Origin: Chloranthus sessilifolius
Taxonomy: Eukaryota; Streptophyta; Magnoliopsida; Chloranthales; Chloranthaceae
NCBI GenBank assembly: GCA_021018995.1
Contig: CM037586.1
Span: 4,252,328-4,316,327 of the forward strand
Length of the DNA stretch: 64,000 nucleotides
Reading direction: 5' to 3'
Part shown: positions 33,960 to 45,309 of the stretch, in pieces
How the letters are laid out: each line of letters opens with the position of its first letter
Numbering within the stretch: the first letter of the stretch is position 1
The notes under the pieces: model-generated
Database searches by the model: none
Seen by the model: the letters and a program-made list of their open reading frames with translations, nothing else
What the model was told of the DNA's origin: nothing
Program-made: the position numbers and the translations under genes

Positions 33960-35279
33960 TATCCACTATTACTTTGTTGATACCTTGCACTTCTGGTGTG
34001 ACATCTGCACCAGCTTAGAAACATAAATCCTAAATCTCCAAATCATTTATAGTGGAACTATTAAATAATAATAATAAATATGGAATCTTCAAACTCAAAA
34101 GACACAATAATTGAGCAAGATAAGCTTAGGATTGTATATTCATATTTCAACATCTTTGTTGGAAATAATCATGGCCGTTGTTTGGAATCAATTTTACATG
34201 ATTAGAACTTGAGTATCAGATGTCACTTGGTATTAGGAAATTCGATAACAGCTCAACAAAAAATCCTCAAGTTCCTTTAATAAAATCAGCGATATTATGA
34301 CAATTCTGGTCAGAATCCTTTAGTTCTCAATAGATTTCATCCATTCAGAAGAAAAGGTAAAACTGAAAACTGAAAACCAATTCTTGGGTTTATTTTTAAT
34401 TACTTTTTTTTCTCTTCCGTGGCAAAAAAATCATCATTAAACGATATCTACGGTCAGATGGAAAGCCTTTAAGAGCATTCAAATTGAGAATTACATTAGG
34501 CATGATGACAGATGAGATTAAATAAACAATAGTTCTCTCATTCGATGGTTAGAACTTAGATCTTTCCATTTAGGAGTAGTGGCTCCTAACCGACATTTAA
34601 ACACCAAAATGATGGTGTTTAAGTGGTGTACACCACTAAAATTAGACTTTTTATCTTATACCATAGAAGTTTGATTTATTATTGTACCATATGGAGCACA
34701 TTTGGGACTAATGTAAATTGTCCAAGTGGGAATCCATCATTGGAGGATATCTTATCCCAAAGAAACCTATCTATACGTGGATGTGAACGATCCGATTAAT
34801 GAATTTAAATATCAGTCATTTTAAACATATTGCACCTGTTTTTGGGATATTTAAATCATCGGATCTGCTGACTATAATATCAACCGTTGTTTTTAGCGAA
34901 ACCCATCCATATGAGGGATACATGCCAATCCTTAAAGTTTCCTCCATCATTGCTAGTTTTTTGGAGACCCCCTATGGTCTACTTTAGTTTGGTAATTGTG
35001 AATGCATTATCATCTTTATTATTTTTGTTATGATTGAAACTGGTTGGTGTTTCATCATTTACTTTACTGCTCTTATTGCATGACTTTACAGGATGCCTTA
35101 ACTACGTGTATTTTTGAGTTGTTGTTCATCGGTACAGTTTAAGTAACTTAACTCTAAGTTTTATGCTACAGATTTCTGTGCTATGAAATTAAATTTGGAA
35201 TTTTTAATTGTGACATATAAACTTTTTGCGAAGGAAGTAGATAGATCAAGAAAAAGATCCAAATTAAGGGATGATCATT
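33960..35279. other. No recognised feature
   Basis: Noncoding DNA with a few open stretches below 65 codons and no motif. It ends where RTE coding begins. Confidence 0.55.
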
Positions 35280-36073
35280 GACATATGGAAGCTGAGGTAA
35301 AAGCAACCTCAACAAAGATGAAGAAAAGAAAAGCATTATGACAAGATGGAATACCTATAGTAGTTTAAATTGTGATGTGAGAAAATGAACTGAATTAGCT
35401 GACTAAATTGTTCAATAAAATACTAAATAAGAAAATGCCTGAGGAATGGAGGAAAAACATTGTACCCCTTTTTTATAAGAATGACAGAGATATGTAACCT
35501 GTGTCAACTATCTAAGCATTAAACATACGAGTCAGACTATGAAAATTTGGGAGAGAATAGTAGAACAATGACTAAGACAAGAATCAGGTCAACAACTAAA
35601 CCTCTTTTCTTGTTGAGGCAACTTATCGATAAGTTTAGAATAGGAAGGGAAAACTTATGTATGGTTTTTATTGATTTGGATAAGGCTTATGATAGAGTGT
35701 TGAAACAGATAATATGGTGGACATTGAAGAAGAAACGCATCTTGATTGAGATTATCCAAGACATGTATGAAATGGCGGTAACTAGTATAAGAACGATATG
35801 TGGAGAGATCAGTAATTCTCTATTAGAGTTGGATTGCATCAAGGATCTACCTTGAGGCCTTATTTGTTTGCCCTGTTCATCGATGCGTTAACCATTAACC
35901 TACATGAAGAGTTTCCATGGTGCATGTTATATGTCGATGATGTGGTACTAATTGTCTAAACAAGGAAAAAAATTAATGCTAAGCTAAAATTATGGAGAAA
36001 ACGTTGGAGTCAAGAGGTTTGAAAATTAATAGAATAAAGACAGAATACGTGGAGTTCAAATTTAATGAACATG
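35280..36073 (+). pseudogene. RTE-type LINE reverse transcriptase remnant, 5' part
   Basis: Fragments in shifting frames read K-M-K-K-R-K-A-L, then L-F-N-K-I-L-N-K-K-M-P-E-E-W, then the longest frame (35547-35855) with F-L-L-R-Q-L-I-D-K and M-V-F-I-D-L-D-K-A-Y-D-R-V (RT metal-binding block). Further on come F-P-W-C-M-L-Y-V-D-D-V-V (catalytic Y-V-D-D, near 35915-35950) and T-E-Y. These match the RT of plant RTE-clade LINEs, which copy their RNA at nicked target DNA. Several stops and frameshifts make it inactive. It continues at 38191 after a solo LTR. Confidence 0.85.
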
Positions 36074-36889
36074 ATAGATGTACACACAAAATTTGAATGA
36101 TAAATAAATTCACACAAATAAATTGTAACAAATTTCCCCTCACTAGTAGATGGTTTTATTGAAATGGTGGCTTTACACGTTCGGTTATCACAATCGATGC
36201 CCCGTTAATTACATCAAAATAATGAATACCTCTGATTAAAAACTACAAAAGAAAAGTAAAATAATTACATCTCTGAAAATAAAATAAAAAAATCCTAAAT
36301 TCTAAGTCTTCATCAACATCATCATCATCTTCGTCTTCAACATTAGGTGCTTAGTAGATGTATGCTTAGCATACTTTTGAAATCTGAAATTCGTCTGATG
36401 TGGAATGGATGCCGATAAATGTGGACCTCTACGATGGAAACCAGATCCATTCGATCGAGAAGTATGAAGAAGCAAAGGTGCCAAAAGCTTATGAATGAGC
36501 CTTGTCATGATCTGTTGGTGATGAGTCTCGTTATACCGGGTCCATGTTCTCTTTAGCTAACTGGTCATTTGAAAATATTAGCATCCTCATTATATTAAGG
36601 TTTTGACTTTAGTCGAGATTACCGAATTTCATAGGATTTAGGTAGTCTTTCCCCGATGATACCTGATATAGGCCTTAACAATAAGATCGAGCATTATACA
36701 GGGTTTAATCCAGAATAACTGGTTACTTGATCACTCATTTCAGACCTTCGAAATGGGTGGATCGATCCCGATCTCTCTTTTAAAGAAATTTCTTATCTCG
36801 AGGTTAAGGTCTGAAACTTCAATTTGAGGGATCAAGGGCCTGAACCGCTAGGGAAACTCTAATATCAGAGGGTTGACTGCGATTGTACG

Positions 36890-37310
36890 AAGTGATCCCC
36901 TTTTGAGTAGCAAAACATTTGCTTCATGTGATGGCTTTTGGTTATGATTGCATGAAATTGTTTCTTTTTAGTGCTGATCAAAATTGCTTTATGCAATGAT
37001 CTATTAGTCATGATCGTGATTATATGGAATAACAACCAATCGGGAATAATTGCGATCAAGACCATTCAAAATGATGGTCTATTGATGACGATCACAATCA
37101 TGTAAAGCGATGATCAATCAGAGATAATCACAATCAAGATCACTTAAAATGACGAGTTATTGGTCATGATCGTAATCACATAAGGTGATCATTGATCAGA
37201 AATAATCACGATCAAGATCACTTGATGCGATGAGTTTTTGATGATGATCGTGATAATGTGAAGCGATGATCAATTGAAGTTGATCATGATCGCGATAACC
37301 CATCAGAGTC
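36890..37310. repeat. ~78-base imperfect tandem repeat rich in GATC
   Basis: About five diverged units have a consensus block AATCACGATCAAGATCACTT and repeat roughly every 78 bases (compare 37036, 37115 and 37193). Each holds several TGATCA/ATGATCGT palindromic words. Confidence 0.8.
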
Positions 37311-37469
37311 AACAATTGTCACGATCGTGCGAGAGAATGGTTTTGATCATATGAGGGGGAGGCTGCTATTTATAGATTTACCTTGGTGGTATTTGGAAGT
37401 TACCATTTGACGGTTCATGCCTCTCGAGAGATCTATGGTGAGGAAGAGGCTGCGTAGGTCTCAAGCATC

Positions 37470-38150
37470 ACACGGATCAATGAGATGAGGTGCCTGCGTG
37501 GGTGGTGAAAAATAACCAGCTATGTAGACTCACACAAAAGGACCTTACGTGGGTCTTGAGAAGATTCGAGAATAGAGGAAGTGGATGTGGGACCCATGTA
37601 AGTCGCCCTGCATGGGTCTCAACTAAAGAAAGAAAGAAAGAAAGAAAGAAGAGAAAGAGAGTGGGAAAGATTGGGACCCATGCAGGTGACCTTGTGTGGG
37701 TTACACTCAGAGAGAGAAAGTATGAAGAGATGGAGAGAAAGAAATTGAGAATGGGACCCACGCAGATGAACCTATGTGGGTCACTCTTAGAGAGAAACAG
37801 AAGGAAAAGAAGAGAAAAAATGAGGAAAGGAAGGAGAAGAAGATAAAGAGAGAAACGATGGGACCCACTTAGGGTCCACCCTGCGCTGGTCAGAGAGAGA
37901 GAGAGAGAGAGGAGAAAGGTAAAAGAGAAAGGAAGAGAGAGATGGGAAGGGAGACCCACACAAGGTTCACCCTATGTGGGTCCCAAGAAGAAAAAAAGGG
38001 GGAGAAAAAGGAGAAGAGAATGGGTGTGGGACCCATGTAAGGAATGATTTTGCATGGGTCTCACTTTGGGGAGAAAAAGGAGAGTAAGAGAGGGAAAAAA
38101 GAGGGAGAAAGAGAGTGGAACCCACGCAGGGTCATTCCTTTTCTTTCTTT
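37470..38150. repeat. GGGACCCA(C/T)G(C/T) inverted-motif array with purine-rich spacers
   Basis: About seven units pair GGGACCCAYGYA with a nearby YRTGGGTC (inverted), separated by GAGAGA/GAAAGAAAG-rich spacers, spaced about 80-100 bases. Both strands stay open over 100 codons because of the low complexity; I do not regard these as genes. Confidence 0.8.
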
Positions 38151-38190
38151 TATTTTTTTTGCGACACAATTTTTTTGTGTCTACAATAGA

Positions 38191-38758
38191 CTTAGAGGGG
38201 GATATAGTTCAAATAAATATCATCTAATGCCACATTGCCATAGATTTCGTTATTTAGCCTACTTTACAATCAGATAGTGGATTTGAAGAGGACATCTCAA
38301 ACAGGATTGTGCGACCCAAGAGTTACACTTAGATTGAAGGTTAGATGAAATGAAGACAAGCAAGTCAAGTATTGTGTGACCCAAGAGTTACACTTAGATT
38401 GAAGGGATATTTTATAAGAAGATGGTCTATATATTATGAAATGTTGGGCTACGAAAAAGTGATAAGAAGATAGAGTACATGTTGCTTTGTTGCGTATGTT
38501 AAGATGGATGTGTCGAAATAAGAAACGATAGAATCTGTAACAAGTGCGTAAGAGGAAATTTGAATGTGGCATCTATAAAGGAAAAAATTAAGTACAAGGA
38601 AGTATGAGAAGAGGAAGACCAGTGACGACCTGAAGGGAAGCAAAGAGAAGGGACATGAAGGATTGTGAAGGTACAAAGAGCTTAGCGTTGATCAGAAACG
38701 AGTGCAGAAATAGGACTTGCAAAGCTGACCCCAAATAGATGGGATGATGATGATGATC
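38191..38758 (+). pseudogene. RTE-type LINE, 3' part and tail
   Basis: This continues the element split by the solo LTR. Frames read L-Q-S-D-S-G-F-E-E-D-I-S, then L-R-W-M-C. The 3' end has CCCCAAATAGATGGGATGATGATGATGATC, the GATGATG tail typical of plant RTE LINEs. A ~65-base direct duplication (containing GTGCGACCCAAGAGTTACACTTAGATTGAAGG-like sequence, near 38309 and 38375) lies inside. Confidence 0.78.
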
Positions 38759-39336
38759 ATCATCTCTAGACTCGGGCCTTTAATGTTGGGATTTCAACAT
38801 TAAAGTCTATACTCTTTATATGTTTTTTTAAGTACATTTTGAAACTTATGCTTTTTATATGTTCCTTGTTATTTTGTTTAAATGCATATCAACTACTTTT
38901 TACATATTCTTGAAAAATCATTTCAGTTTCTCAATGATTCAACAACTGTTGATTTGACTTGAACTATACCTTTTTGATTTCTACTCTAATTCAAAAAATT
39001 TAGGCACTAATTGCTAACACCATATGGTCTATCATTCCTCAAAAATTTGATGCCTATCTACATAAAATTCAAATTAGTCTTCTCCTAGAAATATCCATCT
39101 TTGAAGCCAATAATATTACTCAATTTTGCAAGATTGTGCTTTATGAAAACAATTTTTTTCCCTCCTATCTAAGAATGCAGGAACTCCCATTATGTACCAT
39201 GTATAAGTTGGCAACCAGTTAGGTTTCACAGCCTATAATATAATTCGAATTGAAGATCCTAAAGGAGCAGTTTGCTAGGGTTTCAGAGTTTTTCATCTTT
39301 CTCTCTGCCTAACTAGATCGTTCTTCTGTTTTTTTT
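38759..39336. other. Noncoding, with an 11-bp hairpin
   Basis: CTTTAATGTTG (38778-38788) and CAACATTAAAG (38795-38805) form a perfect 11-bp stem with a 6-base loop. Nothing else is identified. Confidence 0.6.
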
Positions 39337-39560
39337 TTTTAACGGGGTATTCGGCCTCTAGAGCACCCTATTTAGTCCTCGGGTACATGCAACACCTGCA
39401 CATCACACATACCAGTTAGTAGGGATAAATCCCCGTGAGTGGCCAACAAGCGGTGGGATTCAAACTTGAACCCCGTTGATGGCAAATTGAGATGGGGACT
39501 TAGATCCTTCTCCATAAGGTAGTCGCAACTGGGTTGATCAATCCTTCTATTCAGATTAAG
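39337..39560 (-). mobile_element. tRNA-derived SINE-like repeat
   Basis: The minus strand ends in a run of 14 A's (T run at 39329-39342) after GAATACCCCGTT. It contains GGGGTTCAAGTTTGAATCCC (near 39462), resembling an RNA polymerase III B box. Flanks are only loosely similar (GATCGTTCTTCT against GATCAATCCTTCT), so the duplication is uncertain. Confidence 0.5.
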
Positions 39561-39805
39561 ATGGAAACGGTAAATCCTTCACGAAAACTGTTTTAGGATG
39601 AAGAAATATTTTTTCCTCCTTTAGATATCAAGATGAAAGAACCTATTGAATGGGTTGATGAACCTCCTAATTTTTTACAAAGAAGATGTAGATCAAGGCT
39701 TAGTATAGTTGTTAAATTACATAAATTTCATAATGGATACTAGAGATTAGTAGAGTTCCACTGCTTCCATGGACTTTCATGTTCTGTTTAATTTATTCCA
39801 TTAAG

Positions 39806-40745
39806 ATGACACGACAACAATTAGGTTTTGAGACCCTTGGACAGTTAATGGGTTCTAACTAAGGCAAAGACATCCGTGACCAAGGACGTTCGTGACCAAG
39901 GACATCTGTGACCAAGGGCGTCCGTGATTTAGACCCCATTATGTTTTTGTGCACATCGTCCAGGACGGACTTCCTGACCTTTGGACGGACATCCGTGAGT
40001 GTCGTCCGCGATTTGGTGATTAGATGAATTTTGAGGCAAAACTTGTTTTTAGTGTTTGTTTAGGTTAGAATTTTCTTATTTTGAATTTATTATTTAGTTA
40101 GGCCTATATGAAGACATGTAAATACTTTATTTTAATTAATGAATGATTACTAATCGAATTGAGAACTTTGTTTTGTGCAAGAGAACTTGTGAAGAGTTCT
40201 TACCGGAAAGAGCGAATCTTTCAAACTCGGAGAGAGATAACGGCATGTAAAACCAATTATCTCCTTGGTGCGAAACCTTGGAACTTCTATCCCTTTTTTA
40301 TTTTTCTTTCGATTATTGTCATGTAATTTATTTAGTTATTGCTTATATTGAAAAAATCAAACCTTAATATCTTTTCTCTTAGTTATTGTTGCTGGGATTT
40401 TGATCTCTAATTTCATACCCTAATCCGTTTTTTTTCCTTTGAATGATTTAAATCCTTTGGGCCTTACATTGTTCAAATCCTAGCAAGGAGTCGAGAGACA
40501 TCATCTTGATAGTTGCATGTTTCCCTAGACTAGATGAAAATCTGAGTTCTGTTAATAGGACCTTATTTTTTAGATCGGGAAAATCACATGCTAACAGATG
40601 CTAAATCGAATCAATTAAATTGCCCTAATAAAGTTATTAAATATTTTGTGTTTTGGGGTTAATTTCTATATCTCTGCTACTCAATTAAATCTCAAATTGA
40701 TTTCAAAATTTCATAACTAGGGTTTTAGCGTTTGTCTTGCATCAA
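39806..40745 (+). mobile_element. LTR-like repeat with GGACGTCCGTGA motifs, copy 1
   Basis: This region is homologous to 46050-46520 plus 53218-53427 (the L1-interrupted copy). Shared landmarks are runs of GACATCCGTGACCAAGG-type words (39865-40010), AGGCAAAACTTG, TATATGAAGACATGTAAA, GTGAAGAGTTCTT...GCGAATCTTTC, and an end at TTGCATCA. The CATCA end resembles the LTR of the element that follows. Neither edge nor duplication is proven. Confidence 0.55.
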
Positions 40746-40959
40746 ACACTTTGCACTAAGTGGAAACCATTGGCCTCCAACTCACCTCCAAACATATCAT
40801 CCCATACACTTCTCCACTATACATAACCACCATCCAGTACAACTCCATGACACATTTTTTTCTTCTTATTCTTCTTTTTTTTCTTCATATTCTTCGTTTT
40901 TTCACTACACTAAAATTGGCTATATAAGCCAACATGCTAACATTTCTTAGGAGCAACTG

Positions 40960-41898
40960 TGATGCAAAACACCAAGATCGAGAGCCTTGGATTTAGGTGC
41001 AACAGATTTCTAGCGCAAGAAGAAACGAATAAGGAATCAGAACCAGGCTTAAAGGAGCAAAAATCAGCGTGCTGGAGCAATGCCAGTCAATCGATCGACT
41101 AGGGGTATTCGATCGATTGACTGTGGCTTGTGAGGAATTAATTCTGGCGACATTATATACAAGTCAATCGATCGAATACTAGCTGTTAATCGATTGACTG
41201 CGTCAGAATTTGAATTTGAATTTTAAGGGCATACTTATCTTTTTTTTATATTTATTTTAGGGTTTTATTTTCTTTTGTGAGGCCTCCTATATAAGGTCTC
41301 TATTGTAAGGGGTTGACATTCTGATTAATGAAAAGCGTTGCTTTGTGCTTGAGATGAGCAATTCCGGAGAGTGGTTCTTCTTCCCCGAGATAGGTTTGGT
41401 GTGAGGCCAAGGGTGTGATGCCCATTATCTTTTATTATTATTCATTTTAATATCTCTTTGTTTCTCTATTTTTTGCTCTTATTTTGATCCCATAAGCCCT
41501 AAATCCAACCGTTATTCTGTCAAAATATCCCAAACCAACCCTAGTTTTCATCTAAACCATTAAATCGACCCGATTCAATAACCCTAAATCTCATCCCAAC
41601 CATCTAACCCATCTAAACCCTTGAGGAACTTGAGATTCCATCATTGAACCACGAGCGAGCGCCCTAATTTAGAAGCGGCTAGAGTTCTCCCTCTAGGATC
41701 TTCCTTCCGCGAGGCTAACAGATCTAGCGCAACAGATCGGGTTCTACCCGAATCGAATGTGATCATCCGAATGGAAAATTACGAACCTTAAGGTATCCGC
41801 GCTTAGTCGTATTGATTTTTGCTTAATTAATTTAGTTTAATTTCGGCAAAATAATCATTTATCGTCGTTTAGGTAGTCTAGGGTTTTGTCCTGCGTCA
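40960..41898 (+). repeat. 5' LTR of the 40960-45304 element
   Basis: It starts TGATGCAAAACACC and ends GTCCTGCGTCA. Several (T)CAATCGAT(T/C)GAC palindromes lie near 41087-41203, and a TATATAAGG box is at 41290. Confidence 0.92.
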
Positions 41899-41902
41899 GT
41901 TT

Positions 41903-41913
41903 TGGTATCAAAG
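41903..41913 (+). other. Primer-binding site of the 40960-45304 element
   Basis: TGGTATCAAAG sits four bases after the 5' LTR, the initiator-methionine-tRNA type. Three more TCAATCGAT palindromes follow in the leader (41965-42075). Confidence 0.8.
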
Positions 41914-42377
41914 ATTAAGTTCTAGGTTAGGGCATATTGTGTGGCATATTCACTGTTGTCTGTGTCAATCGATTGAGCACTCTTATTCAATTGATTGATT
42001 CTGATTGAATCTATTTGTTTATCCTGACAGAGCATTCAATACCAATCGATTGACTTATCAATATCAATCGATCGACTGATATTCTTTGGTCTATTGCATT
42101 CCACATTTCTTTGCATTTTGTTTCAGTTTTTATTTGTGCACATTTAGTGTTTGATAAAAGTCCCCATTCATTGTTGGTTCATATGTGCATGTCATTTTAA
42201 TTTGATGGAATTTTATTTCATTTGTGTTCATCATTGTGCATGTCTTGTGTTAGACAAAAGTCCTTATTCATTTTGAGTCACATGTGTGTCATTTCGATGT
42301 CATGTCATTTGTGTGCACGTCATGTGTTTGTTAAAATTTTTCAACTGTTGTGTGGTCCATAGAATCGTGTCTAGGTT

Positions 42378-43046
42378 GTGTTTGTGTCAAGCATCCTGTA
42401 TGAGTCGCTTACACGTCACCATAAATTCGTTACCCATCATGAAAGGGTGCTAGCCGAACGAGGGAACCACTACACCCCACATTTTTGGCAAAGCCCCAAA
42501 AATCGTGATGAGATTAGAGTTCGGGGATATCCTCATCATCATGAACCTAAGTACGACCCTGCCGAGAAGTTTCTAAACTCTATTTGGAATGAGGTCCCAA
42601 ATTTTGAGGGTACGACGGACCCTAGAACCTTCGTGGAGTGGTTGTCTAGTGTAGATGAGTACTTTGATTGGTATGGCGTACCAGATGAGTACAAAATTAG
42701 GCTAGTAACCGCAAAGTTTAAGGGTAATGCCAAATTTTTTTGGATTCATATAGAACTCCGTATCGACTTTCGTTGGATTAAACCCATCTCCATATGGGAG
42801 GATATGAAAGTGATACTTATTGAAAAGTATGTTTCGTTGACACACCATCACCTTCTACGGAGTTTGAGAACCAAGACAAATAAGTGTCCTAATTGTCTTA
42901 AGTGTCAAGGATTCGGATACTTTGCTTACCAATGCTCCATAAAACTTCCTACTCCAAATTTATTGATTAAAAGGGAAAGTTCTAAGGAACCGGAAAATAT
43001 GAAAGTAGAAGAGGAAGTGTATGACCCTAGAACCATGATGAGTTAA
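42378..43046 (+). CDS. Gag of the non-autonomous chromovirus-like element
   Basis: This is a 222-codon frame. The capsid (retrotrans_gag) domain shows D-P-R-T-F-V-E-W-L-S-S-V-D-E-Y-F, V-P-D-E-Y-K-I-R-L-V, A-K-F-K-G-N-A-K-F-F-W and W-E-D-M-K. A zinc-knuckle-like stretch C-L-K-C-Q-G-F-G-Y-F-A-Y-Q-C has the spacing C-x2-C-x4-(Y)-x4-C, with tyrosine where histidine is expected, so zinc binding is doubtful. An acidic tail follows. The frame is short for a chromovirus gag; the segment between capsid and knuckle is compressed. The true start may lie further upstream because the first codon here is not clearly ATG. Confidence 0.8.
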   Translation: MFVSSILYESLTRHHKFVTHHERVLAERGNHYTPHFWQSPKNRDEIRVRGYPHHHEPKYDPAEKFLNSIWNEVPNFEGTTDPRTFVEWLSSVDEYFDWYGVPDEYKIRLVTAKFKGNAKFFWIHIELRIDFRWIKPISIWEDMKVILIEKYVSLTHHHLLRSLRTKTNKCPNCLKCQGFGYFAYQCSIKLPTPNLLIKRESSKEPENMKVEEEVYDPRTMMS

Positions 43047-43089
43047 GAGGAGATGGAAGAAGCTGATGAGAGTCTAGCTTGTATTAAAG

Positions 43090-44165
43090 ATGATTCTATT
43101 TCCCTTGAGTAGTGATGTTGAGTCGCCCACACATGAGCCAACCGAGTCACCTACGCACGATTCGACCGAGTCACCTATGGACGATTTGTTAGTGCCCGTA
43201 GAGCCAGTTGTGCACGAGTCCTTGTTGGTAGTAGAATTGTGTGCATTTGAATCTTTGAAGTTGGTCGAACCGAGCATACATGAGCCATTAGTGTCCTTTG
43301 ATTCAATCACGCATAAGCTGACAGTGCCCACAGAGTCGGTTGTGCCTAAGTCGTTGATGTTTGTAGAGTCAAGAGCACCTGAGTTGGTTACATGTGATTC
43401 ATTAGTGTCTCATACACATGGGGGTATCGAGTCCATAGACACGCATGCACATCATAATCTCAAGTTGCATACCGCTATCCATTCCGAGTCTTATTGTGAG
43501 TCAATTTTTGAGTCTCATTTCGTATTGCATGCCGAAATTAAGCTTAAAATTAATTTATGCAATGAAACTCTCAAAGTACCACTGCAGTTACCTAAGGCTT
43601 TTATAGAATTTCAATTGAATGATTGTGCAATGATTCGGATTGGACCTGAATGATTCCCATCAGGAGTCGTAAAGAAGCTCCAGGCTCACGACGCTGGACA
43701 TTGTGGAATTGTGGCAAGGAATGGTCCTAATGCGTACGTTCTTGAGCTTCATCCGGATACAGGGATTAGCTCAACGCTCAATGTGGAGGACCTAGTTCCT
43801 TCTCTGAACTCCACCCTACTTCCTTGCAATCCTTTCCAAAAGCCTCCGATTCACAACCCCAACCCAACTTTGCAGCCATTATCCCTTTCCTCCCCAAGCA
43901 GACAGAGGAAAGAGGTAATTGAGGAGATTTTAGATGATCTTGTACTATTCACCTGCGGCAAAGAGTTTCTAATTTATGAGATGTAGAGGGTTGATAAGTC
44001 GACTATCGAGAGTGCATGGGCCAATCATGAGAGGGCTCGTCACTTGCATTCTTATATTCTCGGCCTATATCATGATCACACGTCATCGGGGATGAATTTC
44101 TTCGAGTCCAAGAGAGTTGATGAGAAGCTTCAAAAATATTTGGTAGGATAGGTTGGCGAGCCGGG
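43090..44165 (+). pseudogene. Repeat-rich linker fused to integrase C-terminus and chromodomain-like remnant
   Basis: The frame 43090-43653 opens with repeated E-S-P-T-H-E-P/D-S-T and V-x-E-P-x-V-H-E-S-L units about 14 residues apart, unlike any domain I know. It then runs into N-D-C-A-M-I-R-I-G-P-E, a TGA, F-P-S-G-V-V-K-K-L, N-A-Y-V-L-E-L and I-S-S-T-L-N-V-E-D-L-V, the C-terminal part of a chromovirus integrase. After a Pro-rich spacer comes I-E-E-I-L-D-D and, past a TAG at 43984, S-A-W, resembling a chromodomain. The catalytic D-D-E core never appears, so pol was deleted rather than merely mutated. Confidence 0.75.
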
Positions 44166-44354
44166 TTACTTGGTTCATCGTGTAGATAATTACATTGTGC
44201 GCTCCGATACAATCGATTGAGATAACACTCAGACGTTACCAGCTGCCAAGATTGTTTGGGTTAGTTACGAGGAGTTCTATTGTTCGGGTCTCCATACACT
44301 TGATTCGTACGACACGTGCTTCATCGGTGATGAAACATTTTCAGTCGGGGAGAA

Positions 44355-45304
44355 TGATAGGGAACGCCAAGATCGAGAGCCTTGGATTTGGGTACAACAG
44401 ATTTCTAGCGCAAGAAGAAATGAAAAAGGGAATCAGAACCAGACTTAAAAGAGCAAAAATCACCGTGTTGAAGCAATGCCAGCCAATTGATCAACTCGGG
44501 GTATTCGATCGATTGACTGTGGCCTGTGAGGAATTAATTCTGGCGACATATATACAAGTCAATCAATCGAATACTAGTTGTCAATCGATTGACTACGTTA
44601 AAATTCGAATTTAAATTTTAAGGGCATACTTGTCTTTTTTTATATATTTGTTTTAGGGTTTTATTTTCTTTTGTGAGGCCTCCTATATAAGGTCTCTAAA
44701 TAAATATTGTAAGGGGGTTGATATTTTGATTAATGAAAAGCTTTGCTTTGTGCTTAAGATGAGCAATTCTGGAGAGTGATTCTTCTTCCCCGAGATGGGT
44801 TTGGTGTGAGGCCAAGGGTGTGATGCCCATTATTTTCTATTATTATTCATTTTAATATTTCTTTGTTTCTCTATTTTCTGCTTTTATTTTGATCCCATAA
44901 GCTCTAAATCCAGCTGTTATTTTGTCAAAATTTCCCAACCATAACCCTAGTTTTCATCTAAACCATTGAATCGACCCGATTCAATAACCCTAAATCTCAT
45001 CCCAACCATCTAACCCATCTAAACCCTTGAGGAACCTGAAATTCCATCATTGAACCACGAGCGAGCGCCCTAATCTAGAAGCGGTTAGAGTTCTACCTCT
45101 AGGATCTTTCTTACGCGAGGCTAATAGATCTAGCGCAACGAATCGAACCCTACCTGAATCGAATGTGATCATCCGAATGGAAAACTACGAACCTTAAGGT
45201 ATCCGCGCTTATTCGTATTGGTTTTTGCTTAATTAATTTAGTTTAATTTCGGCAAAATAATCATTTATCATCATTCACGTAGTCTAGGGTTTTGTTCTAC
45301 ATCA
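44355..45304 (+). repeat. 3' LTR of the 40960-45304 element
   Basis: It starts TGATAGGGAACGCC after a GTCGGGGAGAA tract and ends TTCTACATCA. It matches the 5' LTR with scattered substitutions and small indels (for example an extra ATAAATA-like step near 44700). Confidence 0.92.
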
Positions 45305-45309
45305 AACTG

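Larger units (their letters stand above)
36079..38185 (-). mobile_element. Tat-type solo LTR inside the RTE element
   Basis: The 5-bp duplication ATAGA flanks it (36074-36078, 38186-38190). On the minus strand it starts TGTAGACACAAAAAAATT and ends ...GTGTGTACA. The start matches the Tat-type LTR at 15482. RTE coding resumes on both sides, so this is a clean insertion without internal region. It carries two different tandem arrays (see separate entries). Confidence 0.88.
40960..45304 (+). mobile_element. Complete non-autonomous LTR retrotransposon (4345 bases)
   Basis: The LTRs 40960-41898 and 44355-45304 are near-identical over most of their length. The 5-bp duplication AACTG (40955-40959, 45305-45309) is exact. 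A primer site (TGGTATCAAAG) follows the 5' LTR, and GTCGGGGAGAA precedes the 3' LTR. The 2.46-kb internal region holds gag, a low-complexity open region, and the integrase C-terminus plus a chromodomain-like remnant. Protease, RT, RNase H and the integrase catalytic core are missing, so it must depend on enzymes from another chromovirus. Confidence 0.92.

Noticed and set aside
37477..37959. 160-codon Ser/Leu/Phe-rich frame
   Set aside because: Low-complexity translation of GAGAGA/GAAAG spacers in the solo LTR; the opposite strand is equally open.
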